Position numbers and translations under genes: made by a program. 64,000 nt of DNA from Amphritea atlantica (GTDB taxonomy: Bacteria; Pseudomonadota; Gammaproteobacteria; Pseudomonadales; Balneatricaceae), in assembly GCF_018860855.1 (NCBI RefSeq), contig NZ_JAHKQE010000044.1, positions 1 through 64,000 on the forward strand, read 5' to 3'. Positions 36,246 to 46,079 of this stretch are shown here, in pieces. Every line of letters starts with the position of its first letter. Positions within the stretch are counted from its first letter, which is position 1. The notes beneath the pieces are model-generated. The model was not told the DNA's origin, did not search any database, and saw only the letters and a program-made list of their open reading frames with translations.

Positions 36246-37031
36246 ATGCGTAAAGCAACTCTCGGCAAAGTCGGCATTACACTGCTTTCTTGCAGCATCA
36301 CAGCCACCGCCTTTGGCGGCTTTGGAGATTTACTCAAAAAAGTAGAAGAAAGTGGCAAGCAGCTCATCGAACAACAAGATACGTCCTCTTCGTCCTCCTC
36401 AACCAGTATGGCTGACAGCAACCTCGACTATGACACCATCATTGCGGGCCTAAAAGAAGCACTCGAAGTCGGTAGCCGGCAGGCCATTGAATCAGTGAGC
36501 CAAGAAGATGGCTACTTTAGCAATGATCTGATAAAAATCCCGTTACCCGACCAGTTAGAACAGGCAAGCAGCCTGTTGAAAAAATTCGGCCTCGGCTCAC
36601 AGGTGGAAGCATTTGAACTCAGCATGAACCGCGCGGCAGAACAAGCGGCACCCGAAGCAACCGAAATATTGGTCGGTGCGATTAAAGAGATGAGTATTGA
36701 GGATGCCCGTACCATTTTGAACGGCTCGGATGACGCTGCAACCGAGTACTTCCGCGAGAAAACCTCAAGTAGTCTAGAAGCACTCTTTCGCCCATCAGTC
36801 AAAAGCTCTATGGATCAAGTAGGCGTTACCAAGTCCTATAGCGACTTAACTAAGCAAGCAGCACAGGTACCGATGGTTGGCGATTTTGCTGAAGACTATA
36901 ATCTTGAAGACTATGTGACTGAAGGCGCATTAGATGGCTTGTTCACTATGTTAGCAGCAGAAGAGAAAAAGATTCGCGAAAACCCTGCCGCACGTACCAC
37001 TGATCTACTGAAACAAGTATTCGACTTTTAA
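36246..37031 (+). CDS. DUF4197 periplasmic protein
   Basis: A 261-residue secreted protein with signal peptide ending near TATAFG. A Ser-rich linker (about 45-55) follows, and then the DUF4197 domain: TIIAGLKEALEVGSRQAIES, DGYFSNDLIKIPLPDQLEQ, then VTEGALDGLFTMLAAEEKKI and NPAARTTDLLKQVF at the end. The family is common in proteobacteria and has no assigned function. It lies 9 bp before ppiA, so the two are probably co-transcribed. The ATG has ACGGAGTACACATT in front. Confidence 0.88.
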   Translation: MRKATLGKVGITLLSCSITATAFGGFGDLLKKVEESGKQLIEQQDTSSSSSSTSMADSNLDYDTIIAGLKEALEVGSRQAIESVSQEDGYFSNDLIKIPLPDQLEQASSLLKKFGLGSQVEAFELSMNRAAEQAAPEATEILVGAIKEMSIEDARTILNGSDDAATEYFREKTSSSLEALFRPSVKSSMDQVGVTKSYSDLTKQAAQVPMVGDFAEDYNLEDYVTEGALDGLFTMLAAEEKKIRENPAARTTDLLKQVFDF

Positions 37032-37040
37032 GGAATCATA

Positions 37041-37601
37041 ATGTTTAAGAAATACCTACTATCGATGTTACTCAGCGTAACGCTTTTCAGCCCAGCGTTT
37101 GCCGATGATCTCAACCCTGTCGTGGTAATGACCACCAGCGCGGGCGTTATCGAGCTAGAGTTGATGCCTGAACAAGCACCGTTAACCGTCGCGAATTTTC
37201 TGCGCTATGTTGATAGTGGCTTCTTTACCGATACCATTTTTCATCGGGTTATCGACAACTTCATGATTCAGGGCGGCGGCTTTAGCGCTGATTTAGAGCG
37301 TAAGGACACACTGCCACCGGTCCGTAATGAGTCGGCTAATGGTCTGCCCAATATGCGCGGCACCATTGCCATGGCCCGTACTAACGATCCTGACAGTGCA
37401 ACATCACAGTTCTTCATCAACCTGAAAAACAACGATTTCCTGAATGCAAAAGGCCCTCGTCCTGGTTATGCGGTGTTTGGTAAGGTCATCAACGGTATGA
37501 ATATCATCACTCAAATCGGCCATGTGCAAACCGGTCGCCAAGGGCCATACAGCGACGTACCTGTTGAGCCTATCGTAATTCAGAATATGGCTTTGAAATA
37601 A
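37041..37601 (+). CDS. ppiA: Periplasmic peptidyl-prolyl cis-trans isomerase A (cyclophilin)
   Basis: A 186-residue cyclophilin with a signal peptide ending SPAFA. The catalytic region has FHRVIDNFMIQGGGF (Arg in FHR, Gln in MIQGG), then RGTIAMARTNDPDSATSQFF and AVFGKVINGMNIITQIG. It speeds proline isomerisation during folding of exported proteins. It follows the DUF4197 gene closely and is followed by the heptamer repeat. Confidence 0.95.
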   Translation: MFKKYLLSMLLSVTLFSPAFADDLNPVVVMTTSAGVIELELMPEQAPLTVANFLRYVDSGFFTDTIFHRVIDNFMIQGGGFSADLERKDTLPPVRNESANGLPNMRGTIAMARTNDPDSATSQFFINLKNNDFLNAKGPRPGYAVFGKVINGMNIITQIGHVQTGRQGPYSDVPVEPIVIQNMALK

Positions 37602-37637
37602 AAGCAGCTATCCGAGGTCCGAACGCTTCGTTTGTTT

Positions 37638-37742
<105 letters not shown>

Positions 37743-37779
37743 AAACAAGTCTCTCTTTCTATAACCTTTAAGCAACACT

Positions 37780-38253
37780 CTACGACAGTCTTTCCACCGC
37801 CACATAAGCACCGGCAAGCGTCATAGCCACCGTATCTCCCTGACGAATCTCAACATTAAGGTTAAGGCGACCACGACCTTTAGCCTCTAAATAACTCATA
37901 AAGAGATCCAACTCCGCTTGCTCAGGTAATACCGTTACAGCGGTAAAATCACCGGTCACTGGCGCTAAATATTTCAACTGACTATCGCGGATCATCACAT
38001 CACAATCCCGTCCCTGCTCACGCAGATACAGAGTCACTATCGCCCAGCCACACAACGTTGCTAATGTCGCCAATGAACCACCAAAGCCGGTGCCTTTATC
38101 ATTCACATTAGGCGCCAGCGCTGCCCGCAAGGTCAGAGATCGACCGTCATAAACAGGCTCACCTATTCCCATATGGCTAATCAACGGAATTTGATCTTTA
38201 AGCCAGACTTGGAAGGTTTCTGCGGTCTGCTGGTGATTCATTGGCTTGGTCAT
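37780..38253 (-). CDS. Putative thioesterase (YiiD C-terminal-like hotdog fold)
   Basis: A 157-residue protein of the YiiD_C/putative thioesterase family. It has SHMGIGEPVYDGRSLTLRAA, DKGTGFGGSLATLATLCGWA with the central helix of a hotdog fold, and IRDSQLKYLAPVTGDFTAV. The likely substrate is an acyl-CoA or acyl-ACP. The ATG at 38253 lies 16 bp after the nitroreductase stop. A second ATG four codons later is equally possible, as neither has a clear site. It is the last gene of the yadG-yadH-queF-ydjA run. Confidence 0.75.
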   Translation of the reverse strand: MTKPMNHQQTAETFQVWLKDQIPLISHMGIGEPVYDGRSLTLRAALAPNVNDKGTGFGGSLATLATLCGWAIVTLYLREQGRDCDVMIRDSQLKYLAPVTGDFTAVTVLPEQAELDLFMSYLEAKGRGRLNLNVEIRQGDTVAMTLAGAYVAVERLS

Positions 38254-38269
38254 GTCTGTCACTGATCGA

Positions 38270-38821
38270 TTAACCCCAATCGCTAACAAATTTATCAATT
38301 TCAGGCTGAGGGGCGGTGCGCTGTCGCATTGGCGTTCCTACATATAGGTAACCGACGATCTCCTCTCCCTCCTGCAAGCCGAGGCCATCCATCACGACCG
38401 GATGATAAGCCAGTTCACCGGTACGCCAAATAGCACCTAACCCCTGAGCATGAGCCGCCAATAACATATTCTGCACAGCACAACTGGCCGCGATAACTTG
38501 TTCAGAACGAGGCACTTTAGGGTGATCTTTAGTCGATGCTATCGCCACAATAATCAGTGGCGCTCGTAAGGGCATGTTTCTAAATTTAGTTTGCTGTTCG
38601 GGAGAAAGTTCCTGATCCGTGGCCATTGCACGCAGATACAACTCACCCAATTTTTGACGCGCATCACCGGCAATATTAAGAAAACGCCATGGCTGGATAG
38701 CCCCATGATCAGGGGCCCGCAATGCGGCACGATACATATTATCCAATTGCTGTGAAGTCGGCCCTGGGGCTTCCAGCGCAGCGATAGAAACTCGCTGATG
38801 CAGGTTACTCAATGCGTCCAT
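38270..38821 (-). CDS. ydjA: YdjA-like nitroreductase
   Basis: A 183-residue FMN-dependent oxidoreductase of the minimal nitroreductase type. It has RAALRAPDHGAIQPWRFLNI (FMN-binding Arg/Pro-Trp region), AASCAVQNMLLAAHAQGLGA then WRTGELAYHPVV, and GYLYVGTP near the end, as in E. coli YdjA. Its natural substrate is not known. It lies 11 bp after queF. Confidence 0.9.
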   Translation of the reverse strand: MDALSNLHQRVSIAALEAPGPTSQQLDNMYRAALRAPDHGAIQPWRFLNIAGDARQKLGELYLRAMATDQELSPEQQTKFRNMPLRAPLIIVAIASTKDHPKVPRSEQVIAASCAVQNMLLAAHAQGLGAIWRTGELAYHPVVMDGLGLQEGEEIVGYLYVGTPMRQRTAPQPEIDKFVSDWG

Positions 38822-38832
38822 GTTAACTCCTG

Positions 38833-39660
38833 TTATTGGCGGCTTAAACGAAGATTAACAGGCTGCCCTGCTTCACTGCTACGCCATGGATTAATATCCA
38901 GTCCACCCCGTCGTAAATAACGCGCATAGACCGTTAGCTTTTCTGGCTGGCAACGCTGCCAAATATCCATAAAGATCGATTCGACACACTGCTCATGAAA
39001 ATCACCGTGCTCACGGTAGGAGATTAGGTATTGTAACAACCCCGCCCTATCGATCATGGGTCCACGATACTCAATCGAGATACTCGCCCAGTCCGGCTGT
39101 CCCGTGACGGGGCAATTAGATTTCAACAAATGACTGTATAAGGCCTCTTCGATTACTGCCCCCGTAGCGCTAAGACGCTGTGGTGCAGGGCTATAATCAC
39201 TGACCTCAACATCCAACTCATCCAGACACTCACCATCAAAATGGCTGATCGCATCACTGTTATCCACGGACCGTAATAATACCTCTACAGGCCCACCAGC
39301 CCTCGCGGAAAGGTCTGCAACCATCCGCGATTTCACCTCAGCTTCCGTCGCAAAACGCGTTAGATTAAAAGAGTTAAGGTAGAGTTTGAACGATTTTGAC
39401 TCAATAATATGAGTACTGCTCGCTGGAATCCGAAACTCTGCCAACCTGACAACCGGTTTCCCCCGACTATTCAGCCAAGACACCTCATACGCATTCCAAA
39501 TATCACAGCCTTGAAATGGTAATGCGGTACGTTCAATCCCTTGTGCCTGCCAGTTCAGGTCTCGGGCAATAGGGTATAACAGTGATGCATCATATTGGTT
39601 TACATACTCGGTATCCGCGCCTAGAGGGGCATGATCCAGAGCACTATGTTGATCTTTCAT
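38833..39660 (-). CDS. queF: NADPH-dependent 7-cyano-7-deazaguanine reductase QueF
   Basis: QueF reduces the nitrile preQ0 to preQ1 in queuosine synthesis for tRNA. The 275-residue length is the long, two-domain (E. coli-type) form. It shows ESKSFKLYLNSFNLTRF (NADPH-binding motif), CPVTGQPDWAS with the catalytic Cys, and FHEQCVESIFMDIW. The Asp of the active site is expected in GQPDW. It is cytoplasmic. It stands 12 bp after the ABC permease gene and 11 bp before ydjA, an unusual company that suggests simple co-transcription. Confidence 0.95.
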   Translation of the reverse strand: MKDQHSALDHAPLGADTEYVNQYDASLLYPIARDLNWQAQGIERTALPFQGCDIWNAYEVSWLNSRGKPVVRLAEFRIPASSTHIIESKSFKLYLNSFNLTRFATEAEVKSRMVADLSARAGGPVEVLLRSVDNSDAISHFDGECLDELDVEVSDYSPAPQRLSATGAVIEEALYSHLLKSNCPVTGQPDWASISIEYRGPMIDRAGLLQYLISYREHGDFHEQCVESIFMDIWQRCQPEKLTVYARYLRRGGLDINPWRSSEAGQPVNLRLSRQ

Positions 39661-39672
39661 CTGACGACCTCT

Positions 39673-40446
39673 CTATTGTCGTATACCTTTACCGGTATTG
39701 AGCAAATACATGGAATAACTAAACAGTACTACAATCACACCGATGATCATGGCATAAGCCAGACCGATATTAATATCACTCACACCTAGAATGCCATAAC
39801 GGAAGGTGTTGACCATATACAGTATCGGGTTCAACTTAGAAACGCCCTGCCAGAAATCAGGCAATAAATTAATGGAGTAAAACACCCCCCCCAGATAGGT
39901 CAACGGCGTTAATACAAAGGTCGGTATGATCGATATATGATCAAAGCTGTTGGCAAAAACAGCATTAATAAAACCACCCAATGAAAACAGAATCGCCGTT
40001 AAAAAGACAACCGAAGTAATAACCCAAAAGTTATGTATATGTAGGTCGGTAAAAAACAACGATAGGGTCGTCACGATCAAGCCCACTAACAGTCCGCGCA
40101 CTGAGCCACCCAGCACATACCCTGCCAGAATAATCCAATTAGGCGTCGGTGACACCAGCAACTCTTCGATATGACGCTGAAACTTAGTACTGTAGAAAGA
40201 TGACACCACATTACTGTATGAGTTGGTGATGACCGACATCATAATCAAGCCGGGCACAATAAACTGCATATAGTCAAAGCCACCCATCTCACCAATGCGT
40301 GAGCCGATCAGATTACCGAAAATAATAAAATAGAGCGTCATGGTGATCGCAGGTGGCAGCAGTGTCTGTGCCCAAATACGGGTAAAACGACGCACCTCTT
40401 TTACCAGAAGTGTCCAGAAGGCGATAAATAGTTGCTTGTTACTCAT
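39673..40446 (-). CDS. yadH: ABC-2 type transporter permease, YadH-like
   Basis: A 257-residue ABC-2 permease with six hydrophobic segments. It contains FWTLLVKEVRRFTRIWAQTL at the N terminus and FVLTPLTYLGGVFYSINLLP, typical of the YadH subgroup. The ATG at 40446 overlaps the ATPase stop by 8 bp; the longer frame to 40500 would lie inside the ATPase gene. It pairs with the YadG-like ATPase as an exporter; the cargo is unknown. Confidence 0.92.
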   Translation of the reverse strand: MSNKQLFIAFWTLLVKEVRRFTRIWAQTLLPPAITMTLYFIIFGNLIGSRIGEMGGFDYMQFIVPGLIMMSVITNSYSNVVSSFYSTKFQRHIEELLVSPTPNWIILAGYVLGGSVRGLLVGLIVTTLSLFFTDLHIHNFWVITSVVFLTAILFSLGGFINAVFANSFDHISIIPTFVLTPLTYLGGVFYSINLLPDFWQGVSKLNPILYMVNTFRYGILGVSDINIGLAYAMIIGVIVVLFSYSMYLLNTGKGIRQ

Positions 40447-41389
40447 TGTTTTCACCCGCCTTAGCTTTCTCGGGAAGGGTTTTATCCACCAACGAAACAA
40501 ACAACTCTTCCAACCGATTACTCTTGTTACGCATACTGGTCACTTCGATCCCCTGCTCACTTAACTGGCTGAATAAGCGATTCATCCCCTGAGATTTTTC
40601 CACATCGACCTGCAATGTATTACCCCCTTGAATAGTGACCGCATAATCCTCCAGTACCGGACATTGGCTCTGTGACGGGCTAATATCAAGAATGAAAGTT
40701 TCAGTATTTAGCTGTTGTAGCAGATCTCGCATACTGGAGTTTTTAACAATCACACCCCGATCGATAATACCGATATTACGGCAAAGGCTTTCCGCTTCTT
40801 CAAGATAGTGGGTAGTAAGAATAATGGTGGTCCCGCTGGCATTAAGTTCCTGCAAGAACTCCCACATGGAACGTCGCAGTTCAATATCAACCCCCGCTGT
40901 CGGCTCATCCAAAATGAGCAAGCGAGGCTGATGCACCAATGCTCGGGCAATCATCAAGCGCCGTTTCATACCACCAGAAAGGCTTCTCGATGGCTCATCT
41001 CGCTTATCCCACAACCCTAATTTACGTAGATAAAATTCGCTGCGTTGTTTAGCTTCAGCGGCCGGAATACCGTAATAACCAGCCTGAGTAACCAAAATAT
41101 CTTCAACTTTTTCAAACATATTGAAGTTAAATTCTTGGGGTACAACACCTAACTCACACTTCGCTTTATCGGCCTGACTATCGAGGTTATAACCAAATAC
41201 CTCGACCTGACCGCTGGTTTTATTCACCAGAGAAGAAACGATACCAAGGGTCGTGGATTTTCCTGCCCCATTGGGTCCTAGTAGGGCAAAAAAATCACCT
41301 TCCTGTACATCAAAAGAGATACCTTTCAGTGCTTCAAAGCCATTACTGTAAACCTTGCGCAGGTCTTTAATGGAGAGTGCAGTTGTCAT
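40439..41389 (-). CDS. yadG: ABC transporter ATPase, YadG-like
   Basis: A 316-residue ABC ATPase with Walker A GPNGAGKST (about 37-45), Q-loop GVVPQEFNFN, signature SLSGGMKRRL, Walker B RLLILDEPTAGVD and the H-loop TTHYLEEAE. About 90 residues follow the nucleotide-binding domain, as in YadG/CcmA-type exporters. It is the first gene of a five-gene minus-strand operon with yadH, queF, ydjA and the thioesterase-like gene, with gaps of at most 16 bp. Confidence 0.95.
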   Translation of the reverse strand: MTTALSIKDLRKVYSNGFEALKGISFDVQEGDFFALLGPNGAGKSTTLGIVSSLVNKTSGQVEVFGYNLDSQADKAKCELGVVPQEFNFNMFEKVEDILVTQAGYYGIPAAEAKQRSEFYLRKLGLWDKRDEPSRSLSGGMKRRLMIARALVHQPRLLILDEPTAGVDIELRRSMWEFLQELNASGTTIILTTHYLEEAESLCRNIGIIDRGVIVKNSSMRDLLQQLNTETFILDISPSQSQCPVLEDYAVTIQGGNTLQVDVEKSQGMNRLFSQLSEQGIEVTSMRNKSNRLEELFVSLVDKTLPEKAKAGENNE

Positions 41390-41542
41390 GCAGTGTCCTG
41401 TGGAATATCTATAGGAGGGAAATACTTGAAACGACTAAACAGCATAGATTGGGGCAAGTATCGATAATTTCAACGGTTACTGCCACTTAAATTCTGGGTT
41501 AAAATGGCGCTTTGCAATCGCCTATAACAGCACCGGACCACT

Positions 41543-41938
41543 ATGACACCCTATCAGTTTCATCACCTTAATTTTCTCAAAATTGCTTACAACAATTTTA
41601 TCCGCCAAGAACCTTTCACCCTTGAGGAGATCTCGGCAGAAGAGGAACAGTTCATTCTTGATTTCCAGCAGTTGATCCACAATTTTGAGCAAGGCGATGT
41701 ACAGGTATATGAAGAGGGCGAGCTATTTCTCGACCGCGCATTTCGTATGTACCCTCAACTAGCACACCTTATCGCCCGCGACCTGCTGTGGTTTTTCGGT
41801 GGCAGCTGCTTACATAATATGGCAGATATCGAATTAGAAAAATTTCAACGTCTCGACGAACTGCGCTTTACCGCCGAAGAACAGGGCGAGGAGTTTGACT
41901 ACATCAACACCCGTGCCAGTATTTTCGGGCAAAACTAA
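41543..41938 (+). CDS. Conserved hypothetical protein, PA2817-like
   Basis: A 131-residue acidic, helical protein (YQFHHLNFLKIAYNNFIRQE, EEEQFILDFQQLIHNFEQGD, DLLWFFGGSCLHNMADIELE). It resembles the small PA2817 family found in pseudomonads and relatives, with no assigned function; that match is from memory of the pattern. No signal peptide is present. It is divergent from yadG across 153 bp and stands alone. Confidence 0.7.
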   Translation: MTPYQFHHLNFLKIAYNNFIRQEPFTLEEISAEEEQFILDFQQLIHNFEQGDVQVYEEGELFLDRAFRMYPQLAHLIARDLLWFFGGSCLHNMADIELEKFQRLDELRFTAEEQGEEFDYINTRASIFGQN

Positions 41939-41997
41939 TCAAGGCCTGCCATCCATCGTGACCCGACCGCCTTCGCTGTTAACGGATATCTGTTAAA

Positions 41998-44865
41998 TCA
42001 GATACCCTTCAACTGCTTCGCGTGAGAGATATATTGCCAAAAGTCCTCGGGAGGCAGAGGCTTACTAAAATAATATCCTTGAATAATCTGACAGTTATTA
42101 TCTCTCAGGAAGTCTAACTGTTCACTCGTCTCAACCCCTTCCGCTACAACCTCTAGCCCCAGTGTATGACACATCGCCAGCGTTGCTTTAATGATTGATT
42201 CATCGCTGCGATCGATCCCAATATCTTTAACGAAACTCCGGTCAATTTTCAACCGATCAATCGGTAGCTTTTTCAGATAACTAAGCGACGAGTAACCCGT
42301 ACCGAAATCATCCATCGCCAGTGTAATACCCTGCTCCCGCAGATAGGTTAGCTTACCGATCGCCACTTCGGGCTGACGAATCACAAAGTTTTCAGTCACT
42401 TCTAACTCAAGACACTCGGGACTCAACCCTGAGGCCTCTAGCGCCTCTTCAACACTTTTAATCAAACGTTCATGGGCTATCTGTTGGCCGGCCAGATTAA
42501 CCGAGACTCGCATGTCGGGAAGACCCACCTCTATCCAAGCCTGCATCTGTCGACAAGCTTCGCGTAATACCCACTCACCCAGCGGAACAATCAAATCTAA
42601 CTCTTCTGCCAACGGAATAAAGCGGTCAGGGGGCAACAAGCCAGCAGTAGGGTGCTGCCAACGAACCAACGCTTCAACGCCCATCACCCGATGCGTAATA
42701 GCATCGACCTGTGGCTGGTAATGCAGCACCAATTCATTATTCTGAATCGCCTTGCGCAGATCAGTCCCCAGTGAGAACCGCTCAAAACGTTGATGATCTT
42801 TCTCAACATCGTAGATGTAATAGCAGTTTTTACCCGCATCTTTAGCCTGAAACATCGCCACATCGGCATGTTTAATCAGCGTTGCGCCATCGACTCCGTG
42901 ATCGGGGAATAGACTGATACCGATACTCACCGTCACCACGATCTCATACTCACCGATCCAGAAGGGTTGCTGAAACGCCTGAAGCACTTTACTGGCAACT
43001 ACTTCAGCGCCTTCAAGATCGCGGATACTGGTCAGCAAGACACTAAACTCATCGCCCCCTTGCCGAGCCAACAAGTCAGTATCGCGAATACACTCACTGA
43101 TACGTCGGGTTGCCACTTTTAGCAACTTATCACCCACCGTATGACCCAATGAATCATTCACCTCTTTAAACCGGTCTAGGTCGATAAATAGCACCCCGAC
43201 ATGACTTTCCGGTCCGCGTTTCTTTTCAATCGCATCATTCAGGCAGCTGAGAAAGAACAACCGGTTGGGCCGCTCGGTCAGAGGGTCATGATTAACCAGC
43301 CACTGAAGACGGCGTTCAGCCAACTTACGGTCGCTAATATCCACCCCGATACTCAACATCAGCGGCTCATCATGGGATTTTCTCAGCCGCACATGCAGCC
43401 AAGAAAGATCATGCCGAGTACCACTACTGTCCAACAACACACTATCGGTGCGAACTTCGGTTTCCAACCCTTTCATCAACCGCTCAGTGTTGGCCAGAAA
43501 GTCGAGGCGTTCATCTTCACGTTGTAACGTATCGATAAAGGTCGCTTTACGGAAAGAGTGACTATCCAAATCCATCAGCTGCAAACCAAAGTGATTAACG
43601 CTGCGCAGCTGCCCCTTACTGTTCTGGGTGATGATAACCAGCGGTGCCGTTTCCAGCAGCCCAAACAGAAAATCACGCTCTTGCGTTAAGGCTTGTCGGC
43701 TTTTCTCAAGGCTATCCGTACGCTCAGCGACTTCATCTTCAAGCCTTTCAAGCTGTTCACTCAGCTGTATCGAACTACGAACTAACAGATCCCGCTCATC
43801 TTCACCGAAAATTTTATCTCGATGTCGAAATTGCGCCAGCGTCTTACGAAATTCACTAAACTCCCCCTGGCTTAGCAACGACATTTCGTTCGCTAACTCG
43901 GTAAAAAACTGAATCGGCTTTTGCAACAGCCATGACAACAACACCAGCGCCGTTAAAATCCCCCCTACCCCAAGCAGTAGATAATTCAGCAAACTCTGGC
44001 GAATACTGAGTAGATGGCCGGAGATATCATCCAGAACGACCCAATAAGCACGCCCTTCACTCACACCTTTCAACGGTGAAAAAAGCACTTCAAAATAACG
44101 GTCGTTATGCTCTAAAACATAACTACCACCGGCTGGGTTAAAGGTTTGCTGCAGACTTAGTTGCTCTAATAGCTCTTGATTTTGTGACCGATTGGTCAAG
44201 GAGTTGATCAGCAATCCCCAATTACCTAACTCACCGACCCCCTCAGGGGCTCCTAAGGCTAAACCAATGTCCAGTTTGGTCTGCTGCTTGATATCATAAA
44301 TCACATCGTAGAGAAAACGGCCCACCATCAGCACGCCTAGCTTTTCTCCGCCCATCTGAATAGGGATAGCCACATAGCGTAAACATACCGACGTACAAAC
44401 CAGTTTTCTCAGCGGCCGCTCTGTATCGTAGACCGTTTGAATATCGGCCGTGTCGATACTCACCCGCTCCCCCCACATCCCGACTGTACGAGCCTGGCTA
44501 TCAAAAAGGTAAGCGGCATTAACGGAACCGGTCAATTGAAAGGCGTCGAATTTAAGATCAATCAACTCAGTCAACTGCGCTAACGGATCACTGTAGTATT
44601 CTTGCCGACGACTATCGATCAGAGGTAATAGCTCTGCGACTTCGAGCAAACGCTGATAAGAGGCATCAACGGAACCATCTAGGCGGGCGACTTCAGACAG
44701 GTTAATTTGTTCACGTTGTAACTTGAACTGATCATTGAGTTGCGATAACGAAAAAAAAGCGTACATCCCTTGCACCCCAACCAGTACGACCACTAGTAGG
44801 ATGAAAATTTTCCATCGGATGCTTAAAAACTTTCTGCGGGCGCCGACCATCATGTTATCCCTCAC
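41998..44865 (-). CDS. Membrane-bound GGDEF/EAL sensor protein (c-di-GMP turnover)
   Basis: A 955-residue inner-membrane sensor. It has membrane segments at about 19-40 and 292-312 that bracket a large periplasmic domain (about 41-290), then a HAMP-like linker with coiled coil and a PAS domain (about 400-525). The GGDEF domain has an intact GGDEF motif near 603 preceded by an RDTD inhibitory site. The EAL domain has an intact EALVRW near 733 and DDFGTGYSSLSYLKKLPID. Both catalytic sites look complete, so synthesis and breakdown of c-di-GMP are possible. It follows a porin-like gene by 11 bp and a binding-protein-like gene, which may supply the sensed ligand. Confidence 0.93.
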   Translation of the reverse strand: MRDNMMVGARRKFLSIRWKIFILLVVVLVGVQGMYAFFSLSQLNDQFKLQREQINLSEVARLDGSVDASYQRLLEVAELLPLIDSRRQEYYSDPLAQLTELIDLKFDAFQLTGSVNAAYLFDSQARTVGMWGERVSIDTADIQTVYDTERPLRKLVCTSVCLRYVAIPIQMGGEKLGVLMVGRFLYDVIYDIKQQTKLDIGLALGAPEGVGELGNWGLLINSLTNRSQNQELLEQLSLQQTFNPAGGSYVLEHNDRYFEVLFSPLKGVSEGRAYWVVLDDISGHLLSIRQSLLNYLLLGVGGILTALVLLSWLLQKPIQFFTELANEMSLLSQGEFSEFRKTLAQFRHRDKIFGEDERDLLVRSSIQLSEQLERLEDEVAERTDSLEKSRQALTQERDFLFGLLETAPLVIITQNSKGQLRSVNHFGLQLMDLDSHSFRKATFIDTLQREDERLDFLANTERLMKGLETEVRTDSVLLDSSGTRHDLSWLHVRLRKSHDEPLMLSIGVDISDRKLAERRLQWLVNHDPLTERPNRLFFLSCLNDAIEKKRGPESHVGVLFIDLDRFKEVNDSLGHTVGDKLLKVATRRISECIRDTDLLARQGGDEFSVLLTSIRDLEGAEVVASKVLQAFQQPFWIGEYEIVVTVSIGISLFPDHGVDGATLIKHADVAMFQAKDAGKNCYYIYDVEKDHQRFERFSLGTDLRKAIQNNELVLHYQPQVDAITHRVMGVEALVRWQHPTAGLLPPDRFIPLAEELDLIVPLGEWVLREACRQMQAWIEVGLPDMRVSVNLAGQQIAHERLIKSVEEALEASGLSPECLELEVTENFVIRQPEVAIGKLTYLREQGITLAMDDFGTGYSSLSYLKKLPIDRLKIDRSFVKDIGIDRSDESIIKATLAMCHTLGLEVVAEGVETSEQLDFLRDNNCQIIQGYYFSKPLPPEDFWQYISHAKQLKGI

Positions 44866-44876
44866 AATACCATTGC

Positions 44877-46079
44877 TTAAAAACGGTAGGTCGCTTGCAA
44901 AGCAAAGATATTCCAGTATTTGCGTAACGCATACGAATCAGGATTATCCTGCTCCGCTGCCCAACCTGTGCCCTCCACATTGTGAAGTTCTGCCCGAAAC
45001 AGCCAGTCAGCGTTGGGGCGCCAACCCACACCGAGGGTAATGTCTTTACTATAGAAATTATGCGCCTGACGGAAAGGAAACAGCCGACTGTTAATTTTTC
45101 CTTGAGGGTCATCGCCATCTAACATCAAATCATCATAGCGTAGTAGCAAGTCCCAATTATAGTTCAGACGGTATTGGAGCTGCAGATAATACGATGTTAA
45201 AGGGGTTTTGGGGCGTGCAGCGTAAATACCGCCTAATTCCGTCCAATCAATATCATGCACCATATACTCACCGGTTAAGCTCCAGTGCTCGGTATTGTAC
45301 TGTGCTGACAGCATCGCCACGTTTAGCTTCAAATCACCTTTATTGAACTCAAAGGGATATGAACCACCGCCAGGCTCATAGCCCAAACGATATTCAGAAA
45401 CCGTAGCACCAACCCTGACCCGTCCGTTATCTGTATTATAGACAATACGGCCCATTAAGCCTTCTGATTCTTCGAACTTCCCCGCAGCATCCATCGCTAA
45501 ATAAGCATACTCAACATTGGTATCCTTTTGTGGGCTACCATACAGCAGATCGATATCAAGCCAACCACCCGGCACCGATAAGGATCCATACAGAATCGCA
45601 CCATCAATCGAGAGCTCTAAATCCCGTGCCTGATCAAAGTAAAGCGACTGCGGTAAAATAATGCTGGGGCGAGTAAAGGCTACATCACGGGTTTCATTAT
45701 AAAAACCAAAGGGGACTTTCAGCCGACCAACCCGCACACCAATCGCATGTTCGATGGAATCGGTGAAACGATAGTCAAGCAATGCATAATCGATCTTAGG
45801 CTCTCCGTTATCGACCTCACCGGCTTGACGTGACATCAACTGAACCGCGCCACGTAGCTTTGGGGTAAAACGATAAGCCGTATTTAAGCCGATCTCATGA
45901 AAGTCAAAGCTGCCGTGATCGCTACTTTCACCATAGACATTATTGTGATCGGTGTAAAAAAAGCCTTGCGTGATAAAGCCATTAACCGAAAAATCATGAT
46001 CTGAATCATCCGCATAACCGACGGAACAAAATGCACTAAGCCCTGACACAATAAGGGCGGGGAGATATTTAAAACTCAT
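44877..46079 (-). CDS. Porin-like outer-membrane beta-barrel protein
   Basis: A 400-residue outer-membrane protein with signal peptide ending GYADD. The rest is regular amphipathic strands, with the family-typical VGRLKVPFGFYNETRDVAFT, and it ends in Phe (IFALQATYRF). It is probably a channel for small anions or organic solutes; the specificity is not readable. It overlaps the preceding gene by 11 bp and precedes the GGDEF/EAL gene by 11 bp, so it belongs to a three-gene operon. Confidence 0.82.
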   Translation of the reverse strand: MSFKYLPALIVSGLSAFCSVGYADDSDHDFSVNGFITQGFFYTDHNNVYGESSDHGSFDFHEIGLNTAYRFTPKLRGAVQLMSRQAGEVDNGEPKIDYALLDYRFTDSIEHAIGVRVGRLKVPFGFYNETRDVAFTRPSIILPQSLYFDQARDLELSIDGAILYGSLSVPGGWLDIDLLYGSPQKDTNVEYAYLAMDAAGKFEESEGLMGRIVYNTDNGRVRVGATVSEYRLGYEPGGGSYPFEFNKGDLKLNVAMLSAQYNTEHWSLTGEYMVHDIDWTELGGIYAARPKTPLTSYYLQLQYRLNYNWDLLLRYDDLMLDGDDPQGKINSRLFPFRQAHNFYSKDITLGVGWRPNADWLFRAELHNVEGTGWAAEQDNPDSYALRKYWNIFALQATYRF

